Below, piece after piece: positions 15,021 through 23,705 of a DNA stretch of 64,000 nucleotides. Position numbers and translations under genes: made by a program. This stretch comes from Oscillibacter sp. ER4 (lineage in GTDB: Bacteria; Bacillota; Clostridia; Oscillospirales; Oscillospiraceae): the NCBI RefSeq assembly GCF_000765235.1, contig NZ_JPJG01000034.1, positions 1 through 64,000 on the forward strand. Direction: 5' to 3'. Positions within the stretch are counted from its first letter, which is position 1. Each line of letters begins with the position of its first letter. The notes below the pieces were generated by a model. The model was not told the origin of the DNA. It searched no databases and was given only the letters and a program-made list of their open reading frames with translations.

Positions 15021-15040
15021 TGACAAAGGAGAATGCGTTA

Positions 15041-15313
15041 ATGGAAACGAGAGTCGCCGTGCTGGCCATCATCGTCCGCGAGGGAAGCTTCGTCCAACCG
15101 CTCAACGAGCTGCTGCACGAGTACGGGCAGTATATCATCGGGCGTATGGGCGTGCCGTACCGCGAAAAGGGCGTGAATATCATCAGCGTGGCGCTCGACG
15201 CGCCGGGCAACGTCATCTCCGCCCTGTCGGGCAAGATCGGCCGTCTGGACGGCATCACCGCCAAAACGGTCTACGCGCCCGAGGGCAGCATCGGAAAGGA
15301 AGAAAACCAATGA
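15041..15313 (+). CDS. TM1266-type (hydrogenase system) small regulator
   Basis: The 90-residue protein matches the TM1266 family, named as a putative iron-only hydrogenase system regulator. It is an ACT/NikR-C-like ferredoxin-fold domain (begins METRVAVLAIIVREG; contains YIIGRMGVPYREKGVNIISV). The start at 15,041 follows AAAGGAG; an upstream ATG lies in the terminator hairpin. Its stop overlaps the start of the binding-protein gene (ATGA). It lacks an obvious DNA-binding domain, so it may sense a ligand or metal rather than repress directly. No hydrogenase gene is nearby. Confidence 0.8.
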   Translation: METRVAVLAIIVREGSFVQPLNELLHEYGQYIIGRMGVPYREKGVNIISVALDAPGNVISALSGKIGRLDGITAKTVYAPEGSIGKEENQ

Positions 15314-16341
15314 AAAAGAACCTCAAACATCTCTTGGCCCTGTGCCTGACGATTGCGCTCGTCTTCTCGCTCGCCGCCTGCGGGCAGAAGGCGGATGAGA
15401 CGCCGAACGACGCGCAGAACGACCAGCAGACCGAGCAGGAGGAGTTCACCCCTGCGAGCTACTCCATCGCCGCGCTCAAGGGCCCTACGGCCATGGGCCT
15501 TGTGAAGCTGATGAAGGACAGCGAGAGCGGCGAAACTACTGGCAACGAATATACCTTTACCCTTGCCGGTTCTGCGGACGAAGTGACGCCCGCACTCCTC
15601 AAGGGCGAGCTCGACATGGCCTGCGTGCCCGCGAACCTCGCCGCCGTGCTCTACAATAAGACGGAGGGCGAGATCGAGGTGCTGGCGGTCAACACGCTCG
15701 GCGTTCTCTACATCGTGGAAAACGGCGAGAGCGTGCACTCCATGGCCGACTTGAAGGGCAAGACCATCGTGGCGGCGGGCAAGGGCTCTACGCCGGAATA
15801 CGCCCTGCGCTATCTTCTCACGGAAAACGGCATCGATCCCGATAACGATGTGATGATCGACTGGAAGAGCGAGCACAGCGAGTGTGTCGCGGCGCTGGCT
15901 TCCGGTCAGGCGAGCGTTGCGCTCCTGCCCCAGCCCTTCGTCACCGTGGCGCAGAGCAAGATCGAGGGCCTGCGCATGGCGCTCGATCTGAATGCTGAAT
16001 GGGACGCACTCGATAACGGCTCGGCGCTCATCACGGGCGTCATTGTTGCCCGCCGCGCGGTCGTGGAGGAAAATCCCGCCGCCGTGGAGGCCTTCCTCAA
16101 GGACTACGCCGCGAGCGTCGACTGGGTGAACGCCAACACCGCGGACGCCGCCGCGCTCATCGGCGAATACAGCATCGTGGACGCCGCCGTCGCGGAAAAG
16201 GCACTGCCCTACTGCAACATCGTCTGCCTGACGGGGGCAGATCTTCTTGAGGCGCTGCCCGGTTATTTAGAGGTGCTCTACAATGCGTCTCCCGCCGCTG
16301 TCGGCGGCGAGATGCCGGATAACAGCTTCTATTTCGCATAA
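15310..16341 (+). CDS. ABC importer substrate-binding lipoprotein, NMT1/SsuA-like
   Basis: The 343-residue protein has a lipoprotein signal peptide ending LAAC-G at about residue 22, then an acidic linker and a type 2 periplasmic-binding fold of the NMT1/THI5/SsuA group (YSIAALKGPTAMGLVKLM; DLKGKTIVAAGKGSTPEYALRY; ASGQASVALLPQPFVTVA). It would deliver a small molecule to the permease and ATPase encoded just downstream. Relatives carry thiamine precursors, sulfonates, nitrate or similar. The ligand cannot be read from the sequence. The riboswitch-like leader and the TM1266 gene may reveal it. Confidence 0.85.
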   Translation: MKKNLKHLLALCLTIALVFSLAACGQKADETPNDAQNDQQTEQEEFTPASYSIAALKGPTAMGLVKLMKDSESGETTGNEYTFTLAGSADEVTPALLKGELDMACVPANLAAVLYNKTEGEIEVLAVNTLGVLYIVENGESVHSMADLKGKTIVAAGKGSTPEYALRYLLTENGIDPDNDVMIDWKSEHSECVAALASGQASVALLPQPFVTVAQSKIEGLRMALDLNAEWDALDNGSALITGVIVARRAVVEENPAAVEAFLKDYAASVDWVNANTADAAALIGEYSIVDAAVAEKALPYCNIVCLTGADLLEALPGYLEVLYNASPAAVGGEMPDNSFYFA

Positions 16342-16400
16342 ATTCTTTGCGGCGGCGGGCGCTGTCCCGCCGCCGTATTTCAAGGAAAGGAGAGATGATC

Positions 16401-17165
16401 ATGCGCGGAAAAAAGCAGAACGTGCGTCTCTGGGCAGTCGCTTTCTGGCTGATCGTCTGGCAGCTTGCCGCGGTGGCACTGCACGCGGCATACCCGCACG
16501 GCGCGCTGCTGCTCCCCTCTCCCGTATCCTCGCTCGCGCGGCTCTGGACGCTTGCGAGCACGGCAGTATTCTGGCGCGCCATCGGCACGTCGAGCATGCA
16601 CATCTTGGGCGGCTTTTTGCTTTCCTGCGCGCTGGCAGTTGTACTGGCGGCGCTTTCCGCGCGGTTTTCGCGCGTCGAAGAGCTGCTTGCACCGCTCGTG
16701 GCGGCAGTCAAGACCGTGCCGGTGGCGTCGTTCATCATTCTGGCGCTTATCTGGCTCTCCAGCCGAACGCTGCCGCTGTTCATCGCGGCGCTGATGGTCT
16801 TCCCGCCCGTGTACTTAAATGTGCTTGAGGGCATCCGGCGCACGGACGCCTCTCTTCTGGAGATGGCGCGCGTGTTCCGCGTGCCGTTTTCGCGCACGCT
16901 GCGGGGCGTGTATCTGCCGCAGGTGCTTCCCTACTTCCGCTCTGCCGTCAGTGCGGCGCTGGGCCTTTGCTGGAAGGCCGGCACTGCGGCGGAGGTCATC
17001 GCCCTCTCCAGCGGCTCGATCGGTGAGAAGCTCTACAACGCGAAGATATACTTCCAGACCGCCGACCTCTTCGCCTGGACGGCGGCGATCGTGCTGATCT
17101 CGGCGGCGTTTGAAAAGCTGTTTCTTCTCCTCGTGGACAAGATCGCAGAAAGGATGGGCGCATGA
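16401..17165 (+). CDS. ABC importer permease, SsuC/TauC-like
   Basis: The 254-residue membrane protein has about six helices and the binding-protein-dependent permease motif region (LLEMARVFRVPFSRTLRGVY, then the EAA-like loop to LPQVLPYFRS). The ATG at 16,401 is spaced correctly from AAGGAAAGGAG; another ATG six bases earlier is too close. Its last codons overlap the ATPase gene start (ATGA), indicating translational coupling. It forms the transmembrane channel of the importer. Confidence 0.85.
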   Translation: MRGKKQNVRLWAVAFWLIVWQLAAVALHAAYPHGALLLPSPVSSLARLWTLASTAVFWRAIGTSSMHILGGFLLSCALAVVLAALSARFSRVEELLAPLVAAVKTVPVASFIILALIWLSSRTLPLFIAALMVFPPVYLNVLEGIRRTDASLLEMARVFRVPFSRTLRGVYLPQVLPYFRSAVSAALGLCWKAGTAAEVIALSSGSIGEKLYNAKIYFQTADLFAWTAAIVLISAAFEKLFLLLVDKIAERMGA

Positions 17166-17728
17166 TGGAGCTTCGAGTCGAACACCTTTGCAAGCGCTAC
17201 GGCGAGAATGCCGTGCTTGACGACATTTCCTTTACCGCGCGCATCGGCGTGACGCGCCTGCTCGGTCCCTCCGGCATCGGCAAGACGACGCTGCTGCGCG
17301 TGCTGCTCGGGCTGGAAACGCCGGACAGCGGTACGGTCAACGGCGATAAATTTCGCTGGACGGCGGTCTTTCAGGAAAACCGCCTGCTCGAAGGGCTGGA
17401 CGCAGAGGGAAATCTTCGCTTCGTCCTCGGCGCGAATTACAACGCCGCGGCGGCGCAGGCGCTCCTGGAAGAACTGGGACTTGGCGACGTGGGGAAAAAG
17501 AAGGTACGCGATTATTCCGGCGGCATGCAGCGCCGGCTGGCACTCGCTCGAGCGCTGCTCGCGCCGTCCGACGCGCTCGCGCTCGACGAGCCGTTCACCG
17601 GCCTCGACGCGGAAAACCGCGAGGCCGCGATGCGCGCCATCCTGCGCGCGGCAGAGACGAAAATCGTGATCCTCTCCACACATGAGGAATTACCCATCCC
17701 CGTCCTCTGCCAGATCATCGAATTGTAA
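17162..17728 (+). CDS. ABC importer ATPase, SsuB-like, short
   Basis: The 188-residue protein has Walker A (GPSGIGKTT), a Q-loop (VFQENRL), the signature YSGGMQRR, Walker B (ALALDEPF) and the switch His (LSTHE). It is shorter than typical 240-260-residue SsuB/TauB proteins because it ends soon after the switch region. All catalytic motifs are present, so it should be active. It is the last gene of the operon and is followed by a strong terminator. Confidence 0.87.
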   Translation: MMELRVEHLCKRYGENAVLDDISFTARIGVTRLLGPSGIGKTTLLRVLLGLETPDSGTVNGDKFRWTAVFQENRLLEGLDAEGNLRFVLGANYNAAAAQALLEELGLGDVGKKKVRDYSGGMQRRLALARALLAPSDALALDEPFTGLDAENREAAMRAILRAAETKIVILSTHEELPIPVLCQIIEL

Positions 17729-17731
17729 AAA

Positions 17732-17760
17732 GGAAGCGCAAGCAAAATGCTTGCGCTTCC
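17732..17760. terminator. Bidirectional terminator between convergent genes
   Basis: Perfect 12-bp stem GGAAGCGCAAGC/GCTTGCGCTTCC flanked by AAAA and TTTTTT serves both the ABC operon and the lipoprotein gene. Confidence 0.85.
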
Positions 17761-17773
17761 TTTTTTGATGAAG

Positions 17774-18607
17774 TTACGCGCAGATGGCCTCGTCATAGAC
17801 GGTGCTCGCGCCGCTGTGGGCGGCGACGAACTTATCGCGGAACGTATTGACCAAGCTCTCGTTGCCGTAGACGGACACGACGTACTGCCCCGACGTGAGG
17901 ATCACGAGCCTTTCGGGGAAGCCGCACATCCACTGCTTGCCCTGCACGGCGCTGCGGATGTCGGCGGCGACGGTCGAAACGTTGCCCGCGTCACTGACGT
18001 GGAACGCGCCGCAGGTAAAGGTGTTGAGGTTCATCATGTGCACGAGCGATGCCGCGCCGTCGATGAGCGACACGTCGGCGGACGGGAACGTCAGCTGATA
18101 GGTCAGGTTGTCAGCGTTCGACACATCGAAGCTGCCGGGCGCGCTGTCGACGCTGTGCTCTGCGTCTCCGCCCGCGGCGGGAAATTTGTCATCCTCGCTG
18201 TACGTGCTCCAGACAGACGTGAGCAGTGAGAGCGCGCCGGTGTCCTGCGCCGCAGGTGTTTCCGACGGTGTTTCCGCGGGCTTGGAGGGCTCGGCAGGTT
18301 TAGCAGGTTCGGACGGCTTGCTTGCGGGCGTCTCGTCCTTCTTGCTGTTGGACTTGGTCGGTTCCGCGGGCTTTTGTGCCTCGTCAGTTTTTTCGCCCTT
18401 GTTTGCGTCGGGTTCGATCTCTGTAGCGTCGGACGCATTGTCTTTGTCCGCGTCATCCGCGGAAGGCTCGTCCTGCTTGTCGTCGACGGGCGTCTCCGCC
18501 TGTGTGGGATCGTCCTCTTCCGGCGTCTTGTCGTCCGCCTTGCTGCCGCAGGCAGCGAGCGAAAGCGTCATAGCGAGCGTCAGAAGAAGGCAAAGCAGCT
18601 TTTTCAT
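17774..18607 (-). CDS. Putative lipoprotein with a Pro/Glu/Lys/Ser-rich linker
   Basis: The 277-residue protein has a lipoprotein signal (LSLAAC-G at ~residue 20), a low-complexity linker of about 100 residues dominated by D, E, K, P, S and A, and a C-terminal globular domain of ~145 residues (FPSADVSLIDGAASLVHMM, WMCGFPERLVILTSGQYVVS). The C-terminal domain is not one I recognise. The ATG at 18,607 follows AAGGAG. It is monocistronic between a terminator and the inverted-repeat element. A surface-exposed sensory or binding role is possible but not shown. Confidence 0.7.
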   Translation of the reverse strand: MKKLLCLLLTLAMTLSLAACGSKADDKTPEEDDPTQAETPVDDKQDEPSADDADKDNASDATEIEPDANKGEKTDEAQKPAEPTKSNSKKDETPASKPSEPAKPAEPSKPAETPSETPAAQDTGALSLLTSVWSTYSEDDKFPAAGGDAEHSVDSAPGSFDVSNADNLTYQLTFPSADVSLIDGAASLVHMMNLNTFTCGAFHVSDAGNVSTVAADIRSAVQGKQWMCGFPERLVILTSGQYVVSVYGNESLVNTFRDKFVAAHSGASTVYDEAICA

Positions 18608-18707
18608 CAAAGTTCTCCTTGCGATTTAGTATTTGTATACTGTATTGTAACAGAGATTTTTTAGAAAAGGAAGTCTTTTATTTTCTTCTTGCAAGAAGTG
18701 CAAAGGG

Positions 18708-19267
18708 TTTCCCTGCGCCGCGCAGGGGAGCGAGTCAAAGGGGGCGTTCTCTTTCGCGAAAGAGAACGCCCCCTTTGGACCCCCCAGAGAAAGGCATTTT
18801 TTCATTGCAAGCAAGCAGCTCGAAGAGGCGCGATGCTTGCCGATGATACTTCCTGCGCGCGGCGTTGCCGCGTTAGCATTGCTATACGATTTGGTTTGCT
18901 CCTACTATCCGCTGCCGCTCTGCCCATCTTGTAGAAGTACACCTAATCATCGTCTATCGAGGTACTCATCAATGCGGCGAGCGCAGCAATGCCGTATTCG
19001 GCAGGAAGTCTGCCGCCGGACAAACGTCACTCGCGCCTCACGATAGTAAGGTGCGGTTGAGAGCGGTAACGACTCGCAGGGATTCATGGCGAAGCCATGT
19101 ACACCGCACCCGATTGCGCAGCGCGAGCAGCTCTTCGAGCTGCTCTCTTGCAATGGCGGGGTCAAGGGGCAGAGCCCCTTGCGTTCTCTTTGGGGGTCCA
19201 AGGGGGCCATTCTCTCACGTGAGAGAATGGCCCCCTTATCTGCGTCCCCCTGCACGGTGCAGGGAAA
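18708..19267. repeat. 560-bp intergenic element with inverted terminal units and long perfect palindromes
   Basis: Two related ~140-bp units lie in opposite orientation at the ends. Each has a CCCTGC/GCAGGG hairpin at its outer edge, a long perfect palindrome (42 bp at 18,736-18,777; 38 bp at 19,200-19,237), a GGACCCCC stretch, and an inner ATTGCAAG...AGCAGCTCGAAGAG segment. The middle 250 bp contains a further stem GGTGCGGT/ACCGCACC (19,050-19,110) with an inner CATGGC/GCCATG hairpin. No gene is present. It looks like a MITE or a structured RNA element. Confidence 0.7.
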
Positions 19268-19273
19268 TTGTAA

Positions 19274-19702
19274 TTATATTACATAATCATAATCCCCATC
19301 TTCGCGCAGCAGATCCGCGAGAGTGTACTGATCAAGATATTTATTGATGACATCGTTCAGTCCCGCCCAGAGCGAGAGTGTGCGGCACTCCCCTGCGCGG
19401 TCGCAGGGCGAGCTGCCGGCTTCGAGGCACGCGACGGGGGCGAGCGAGCCCTCCATCAGCCGCAGGATCTGGCCGGTCGTGAACTGATCCGGGCTCTTGC
19501 ACAGGCGGTAGCCGCCGCCCTTGCCGCGCATGCCCTCGACCACGCCGCCCTTGACGAGCGATTTGACGATGCTCTCTAAATATTTTTCTGAAATGTCCTG
19601 CCGCTTGGCGATCTCCTTAAGCGGGATGTACCCGTCGGTTTGGTGCTCGGCCATGTCGATGAGCACGCGCAGCGCGTAGCGGCCCTTGGTTGAAATCATC
19701 AT
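19274..19702 (-). CDS. Rrf2-family regulator (IscR/CymR-like)
   Basis: The 142-residue protein has the Rrf2 winged helix (MISTKGRYALRVLIDMAEH, then ISEKYLESIVKSLVKGGVVEG and the GGYRL wing). Three cysteines, spaced as in the iron-sulfur binding members (ACLEAGSSPCDRAGEC), make it more IscR-like than CymR-like. It is transcribed away from cysK, which is typical of regulators of cysteine synthesis or Fe-S assembly. The exact start (19,702 or 19,699) is uncertain because two ATG codons are adjacent. Confidence 0.87.
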   Translation of the reverse strand: MMISTKGRYALRVLIDMAEHQTDGYIPLKEIAKRQDISEKYLESIVKSLVKGGVVEGMRGKGGGYRLCKSPDQFTTGQILRLMEGSLAPVACLEAGSSPCDRAGECRTLSLWAGLNDVINKYLDQYTLADLLREDGDYDYVI

Positions 19703-19778
19703 AGTATGTTCACGCCTTTCTAAGCACATCCGTTGAAAGGCATTCGGGAGTCGGCCTTCTTCAACTTTTGATATTCCT

Positions 19779-19807
19779 ATTATATTACATGGTTTATGGG
19801 AATTCAA
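19779..19807 (-). promoter_or_regulatory. Promoter of the Rrf2 regulator
   Basis: TTGAAT (19,807-19,802) and TATAAT (19,784-19,779) with a 17-bp spacer on the minus strand. Confidence 0.7.
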
Positions 19808-19829
19808 TAGATTTTTTTGAAATTTCCTC

Positions 19830-19877
19830 TTGACAAATCCAAACGCACATCGTATAATCCCTACATACCTACTCGAA
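19830..19877 (+). promoter_or_regulatory. cysK promoter and possible Rrf2 site
   Basis: TTGACA (19,830-19,835) and TATAAT (19,853-19,858) are 17 bp apart. Just downstream, at the transcription start, ACCTACTCGAAAGGTTGGT is partly dyad-symmetric and could be the operator of the divergent Rrf2 regulator. Confidence 0.65.
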
Positions 19878-20019
19878 AGGTTGGTAATAAACGTGAATTC
19901 ATTCCTTCACCCGTTCCGATGTCGCCGCGGCAGAACATAAGATGCAAGCGATCACCGAAACCTATAAAACAAACAATAAAATTTTGATATAGAACGTACA
20001 TCGTTCAGGAGGAAACATT

Positions 20020-20952
20020 ATGAACAAGATTTACACTTCTGCGGACCAGCTGATCGGCAAGACCCCGCTTCTCGAACTGTCCCACATCGAAAAGGCTGAA
20101 AAGCTCGAGGCTAAGCTCCTCGCCAAGCTCGAATACTTCAACCCCGCAGGCTCCGTCAAGGATCGTATCGCCAAGGCCATTCTTGATGACGCTGAGGCAA
20201 GCGGCAAGCTGAAGCCCGACTCCGTCATCATCGAGCCGACCTCCGGCAACACCGGTATCGGTCTTGCATCCGTGGCCGCCGCACGCGGCTATCGCATCAT
20301 CATCGTCATGCCCGAGACCATGAGCGTCGAGCGCCGCCAGCTGATGAAGGCCTACGGCGCAGAGCTCGTTCTCTCCGACGGCGCAAAGGGCATGAAGGGT
20401 GCCATCGCCAAGGCTGAAGAGATCGCCGCGCAGACTCCGGGAAGCTTCATCCCCGGCCAGTTCGTCAACCCCGCGAACCCCAAGGCGCACTATGAGACCA
20501 CCGGTCCCGAGATCTGGGAGGACACCGACGGGCAGGTCGACATCTTTGTCGCCGGCGTCGGCACCGGCGGCACGCTGACCGGCACGGGCAAGTTCCTCAA
20601 GGAGCAGAACCCCAACGTCAAGGTCGTCGCCGTCGAGCCCGCCTCATCCCCCGTTCTGAGCAAGGGTGTTGCGGGCGCGCACAAGATCCAGGGCATCGGC
20701 GCAGGCTTTGTCCCCGAGGTTCTGGATACCAAGATCTATGACGAGATCATCACCGTCGAAAATGACGACGCCTTTGCCACCGGCAAGCTTGTCGGCCACA
20801 GCGAGGGCGTGCTGGTCGGTATCTCCTCCGGCGCTGCCGTTTGGGCCGGTATCCAGCTCGCCAAGCGTCCCGAGAACAAGGGCAAGACCATCGTGGTCCT
20901 GCTGCCCGACACCGGTGACCGTTACCTCTCCACCCCCCTGTTTCAGGATTGA
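20020..20952 (+). CDS. cysK: Cysteine synthase A
   Basis: The 310-residue PLP enzyme makes cysteine from O-acetylserine and sulfide. The PLP lysine is K47 in NPAGSVKDR; the phosphate-binding loop is [10 protein letters not shown] and the substrate loop is [11 protein letters not shown]. The C-terminus has the [15 protein letters not shown] signature. Length is normal for the family. AGGAGG precedes the ATG. It is a single gene with its own promoter and terminator, divergent from the Rrf2 regulator, which probably represses it according to cysteine or Fe-S status. Confidence 0.96.
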   Translation: MNKIYTSADQLIGKTPLLELSHIEKAEKLEAKLLAKLEYFNPAGSVKDRIAKAILDDAEASGKLKPDSVIIEPTSGNTGIGLASVAAARGYRIIIVMPETMSVERRQLMKAYGAELVLSDGAKGMKGAIAKAEEIAAQTPGSFIPGQFVNPANPKAHYETTGPEIWEDTDGQVDIFVAGVGTGGTLTGTGKFLKEQNPNVKVVAVEPASSPVLSKGVAGAHKIQGIGAGFVPEVLDTKIYDEIITVENDDAFATGKLVGHSEGVLVGISSGAAVWAGIQLAKRPENKGKTIVVLLPDTGDRYLSTPLFQD

Positions 20953-20985
20953 TATTTGATCCCTCTCTCATCTCTCTAAATGGCG

Positions 20986-21015
20986 AAGGCCCGCTTCCGA
21001 AAGGAAGCGGGCCTT
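20986..21015. terminator. Terminator between cysK and rsgA
   Basis: Perfect 13-bp stem AAGGCCCGCTTCC/GGAAGCGGGCCTT with a 4-base loop, followed by TTTGTCCATTTTATTTT on the plus strand. Confidence 0.8.
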
Positions 21016-21033
21016 TGTCCATTTTATTTTCGG

Positions 21034-21930
21034 TTAGCGTCGTTTTTGACTGCCCGCGTTCCATTCGCGCAGGTCCTTGAGCTCGTCGTAGAGTCGGCAG
21101 TAGCTTTCATGCCGCCCTCTGACGATCCTGCCATCTTTTACGGCCTGACGCACCGAGCAGCCCTTTTCCTTTGTGTGGCTGCACCCGACGAATTGGCAGT
21201 TGCCAAGGTAGGGCGAAAAGTCCAAAAAGCACTCGGGTAGCTTTTCTTTGAGCTCCAAATTGAGCCCCGTCGTCTCGAACGAGGAAAAGCCCGGCGTGTC
21301 GATGATCTCCGCGCCGCAGGGTAGCTCGTAGAGCTCAACATGGCGCGTCGTGTGCCGTCCGCGGCCGAGCGCCTGACTCACCTCGCCCGTCTTGAGCGAC
21401 ATGCTGGGGTCGAGCGCATTCAGAATGCTCGACTTGCCAACGCCGGAGTTGCCTGTGACGGCGGAGAGCCGCCCGACGAGCTGGGCGCGTAGCGCCTCGA
21501 TGCCCTCGCCCGTCTCCGCGCTGACGCTGACGGTGCGAAAGCCCGCGTTTTCATAGTATTCCCGAAGCGCGTCCGCGGGGTCTAAGTCGCACTTGTTGAT
21601 GCAGATGAGCACGTCGCAGCACTTGAGCGCGGCGATGGCCGTCATGCGGTCGACCAAATATGGATCGGTCTTCGGGATCGCCTGTGAGCAGACGATGACC
21701 ATCTGGTCGATGTTGGCGACGCTCGGGCGGTCAAAGCTGTTTCGGCGCGGCAGAATTTCGTCGATGCGGCCTTCGCCGCCCGGTACCTCGCAGAATTCGA
21801 CGTCGTCGCCCACGAGCGGCGAAATGCCCTCCCTGCGGAATTTGCCGCGCGCCTTGCAGGTGTAGAGCTGTCCGTCCGCGCATTTGACATAGTAGAAGCC
21901 GCTCAGTGCGCGCTGTATTCTTCCTCTCAC
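21034..21930 (-). CDS. rsgA: Ribosome small-subunit-dependent GTPase RsgA
   Basis: The 298-residue protein is a late 30S ribosome assembly GTPase. It shows the N-terminal OB fold, the circularly permuted GTPase order (NKCD before GNSGVGKSS and DTPGF) and the C-terminal zinc site (CQFVGCSHTKEKGC). It is the last gene of the yicC-to-rsgA operon and overlaps prkC by 4 bp. In Bacillus it is followed by rpe and thiN; here the operon ends at a terminator facing cysK. Confidence 0.95.
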   Translation of the reverse strand: MRGRIQRALSGFYYVKCADGQLYTCKARGKFRREGISPLVGDDVEFCEVPGGEGRIDEILPRRNSFDRPSVANIDQMVIVCSQAIPKTDPYLVDRMTAIAALKCCDVLICINKCDLDPADALREYYENAGFRTVSVSAETGEGIEALRAQLVGRLSAVTGNSGVGKSSILNALDPSMSLKTGEVSQALGRGRHTTRHVELYELPCGAEIIDTPGFSSFETTGLNLELKEKLPECFLDFSPYLGNCQFVGCSHTKEKGCSVRQAVKDGRIVRGRHESYCRLYDELKDLREWNAGSQKRR

Positions 21931-23690
21931 GGCTGCGGTTCCCCTCCGGAGGTCGTGGCGTCATCGCCGTAGTCCGGCATGGCAGGGCCTTCGCTGATAA
22001 CGAAGTTGATGGTCGTGCCCGCGTCCACCTGCGTTTCGGCGCTGATGCTCTGCTCGATGACCGTGCCGTAGGGCTCGTCGGATGCGCGCTGCGTCACCTC
22101 GCCGACGACAAGGCCGGTCTGTGTGACCTGCTGGCGGACGATCTCAATGTCGATGCCGATGAAAGAGAGCACTGTCACAGGCTTGGGCTGCTCGCCCTTG
22201 CTGACGACGAGCGTGACGCTGTCGCCCTCCTGTAGCGTTTCACCAAACTCGGGGATCGTGCGGATGACATAGCCCTTCGTGATGCTGCTGTATTCCTCGA
22301 CCGGGTCGTTGACGACAAGGTTCAGGTCAAGGTTGGTGAGCTGGAGCGTTGCGTCGCGGTACTCCTTGTTGACGAGATTCGGCATTTTCTCCGTCTTGGC
22401 GCCGGAGCTGACGAAAACCGAGATGACGCGGTTGCCCTTTACGGTCTTGCCGCGCTCGGGCGACTGCTCGATAATCTGACCCGCCGCGTATTCGCTGCTC
22501 GCGCGCTGGCCGATCTGTTCGATCGTGAAGATGCCCTTCACGTTTTCGTCCTCGTTCGCCTCGTCGATGGTCATGCCGATGAGATACGGCACCACATACT
22601 CCGTCGGCGTCTGCTCGCCGCCGAGAAGATCGCTGAAGATCGCGTGCCAGAGCAGCACGATGAGTGCCACCGCGGCCACCGCCGCGCCGATGATCGTGAG
22701 CAGCTTGCGCGTGCCCAGCTTGTGCGGGGATGCCTCTTCTTCCTCCTCGTCGTCCGCCTCCTGCACCTTCTGTGCCTTAGAGACGGTGTGCACGGCGGGG
22801 ATATACTGCGTGGGCTCATCCACGGTCTCTCGGTGCAGGTCTTCGATCGTGAAGTCGAGGTCGACCTCGGGATTCTTGCGGAACTCCTCAAGGTCTGCGA
22901 GCATTTCATCCGCCGAGGCGTAGCGCTTCTCCAAATCGGAGGCCATCGCCTTCATGCAGATGAGCTCAAGCGCTTCGGGCACGTCGGGATTGATCTCGCG
23001 CGGCGAGAGCGGCACGGAGGAAAGGTGCTGGATGGCGACGGAAACGGCGTTGTCGCCCTCGAACGGGAGTCTCCCCGTCAGCATTTCGTAGAGCACGACG
23101 CCCGCGGAGTAGATGTCCGAGCGCGCGTCCGTGCGGTCGCCCCTCGCCTGCTCGGGCGACATGTAGTGCACCGAGCCGAGCGCCTCCTGCGTGAGCGTGT
23201 TGGCGGAGTTGGCGAGGCAGGCGATGCCGAAGTCAGCGACCTTGACGCTGCCGTCGCGAAGCACCATGATGTTCTGCGGCTTGATGTCGCGGTGGATGAT
23301 GCCGCGCGAATGCGCGTGCGAGAGCGCCTTCATGATCTGCGTGATGAAGTGCAGCGCCTCACGCCAGTTGAGCTGGCCGCGCTTTTCCATATACTGCTTG
23401 AGCGTGATGCCGTCGATGAGCTCCATGACGATATACTCCGTCTCGCCGCGGCTGACGTCGTAGACTGAGACGATATTCGGGTGCGAGAGCATTGCGACAG
23501 CCTGCGACTCGTCGCGGAAGCGGCGGCGGAAGTCGGCGTCCTCGGCAAGGTCGCTCTTGAGCACCTTGACCGCCACGAGGCGGTTCAAGCGGTGGCACTT
23601 GGCCTTGTAGACAACGGCCATGCCGCCGCTGCCGATGACTTCGAGCAGCTCATAGCGGTTGTCGAGCATTTTTCCGATCATATTGTTCAT
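21927..23690 (-). CDS. prkC: PASTA-domain Ser/Thr protein kinase PrkC
   Basis: The 587-residue membrane kinase has an N-terminal Hanks-type catalytic domain (GSGGMAVVY glycine loop, VAVKVLK lysine, HRDIKPQN catalytic loop, DFG) to about residue 275. An acidic juxtamembrane region, one transmembrane helix near residue 345 and three extracellular PASTA repeats follow. PASTA domains bind peptidoglycan fragments, linking growth or germination signals to phosphorylation of cytoplasmic targets. It sits directly after its cognate phosphatase gene. Confidence 0.95.
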   Translation of the reverse strand: MNNMIGKMLDNRYELLEVIGSGGMAVVYKAKCHRLNRLVAVKVLKSDLAEDADFRRRFRDESQAVAMLSHPNIVSVYDVSRGETEYIVMELIDGITLKQYMEKRGQLNWREALHFITQIMKALSHAHSRGIIHRDIKPQNIMVLRDGSVKVADFGIACLANSANTLTQEALGSVHYMSPEQARGDRTDARSDIYSAGVVLYEMLTGRLPFEGDNAVSVAIQHLSSVPLSPREINPDVPEALELICMKAMASDLEKRYASADEMLADLEEFRKNPEVDLDFTIEDLHRETVDEPTQYIPAVHTVSKAQKVQEADDEEEEEASPHKLGTRKLLTIIGAAVAAVALIVLLWHAIFSDLLGGEQTPTEYVVPYLIGMTIDEANEDENVKGIFTIEQIGQRASSEYAAGQIIEQSPERGKTVKGNRVISVFVSSGAKTEKMPNLVNKEYRDATLQLTNLDLNLVVNDPVEEYSSITKGYVIRTIPEFGETLQEGDSVTLVVSKGEQPKPVTVLSFIGIDIEIVRQQVTQTGLVVGEVTQRASDEPYGTVIEQSISAETQVDAGTTINFVISEGPAMPDYGDDATTSGGEPQP

Positions 23691-23705
23691 ACGGTGCCAC
23701 CTCCT

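Noticed and set aside
18700-19270. CRISPR array
   Set aside because: The repeats are two inverted, diverged units with internal palindromes, not short direct repeats with spacers; no cas genes are nearby.
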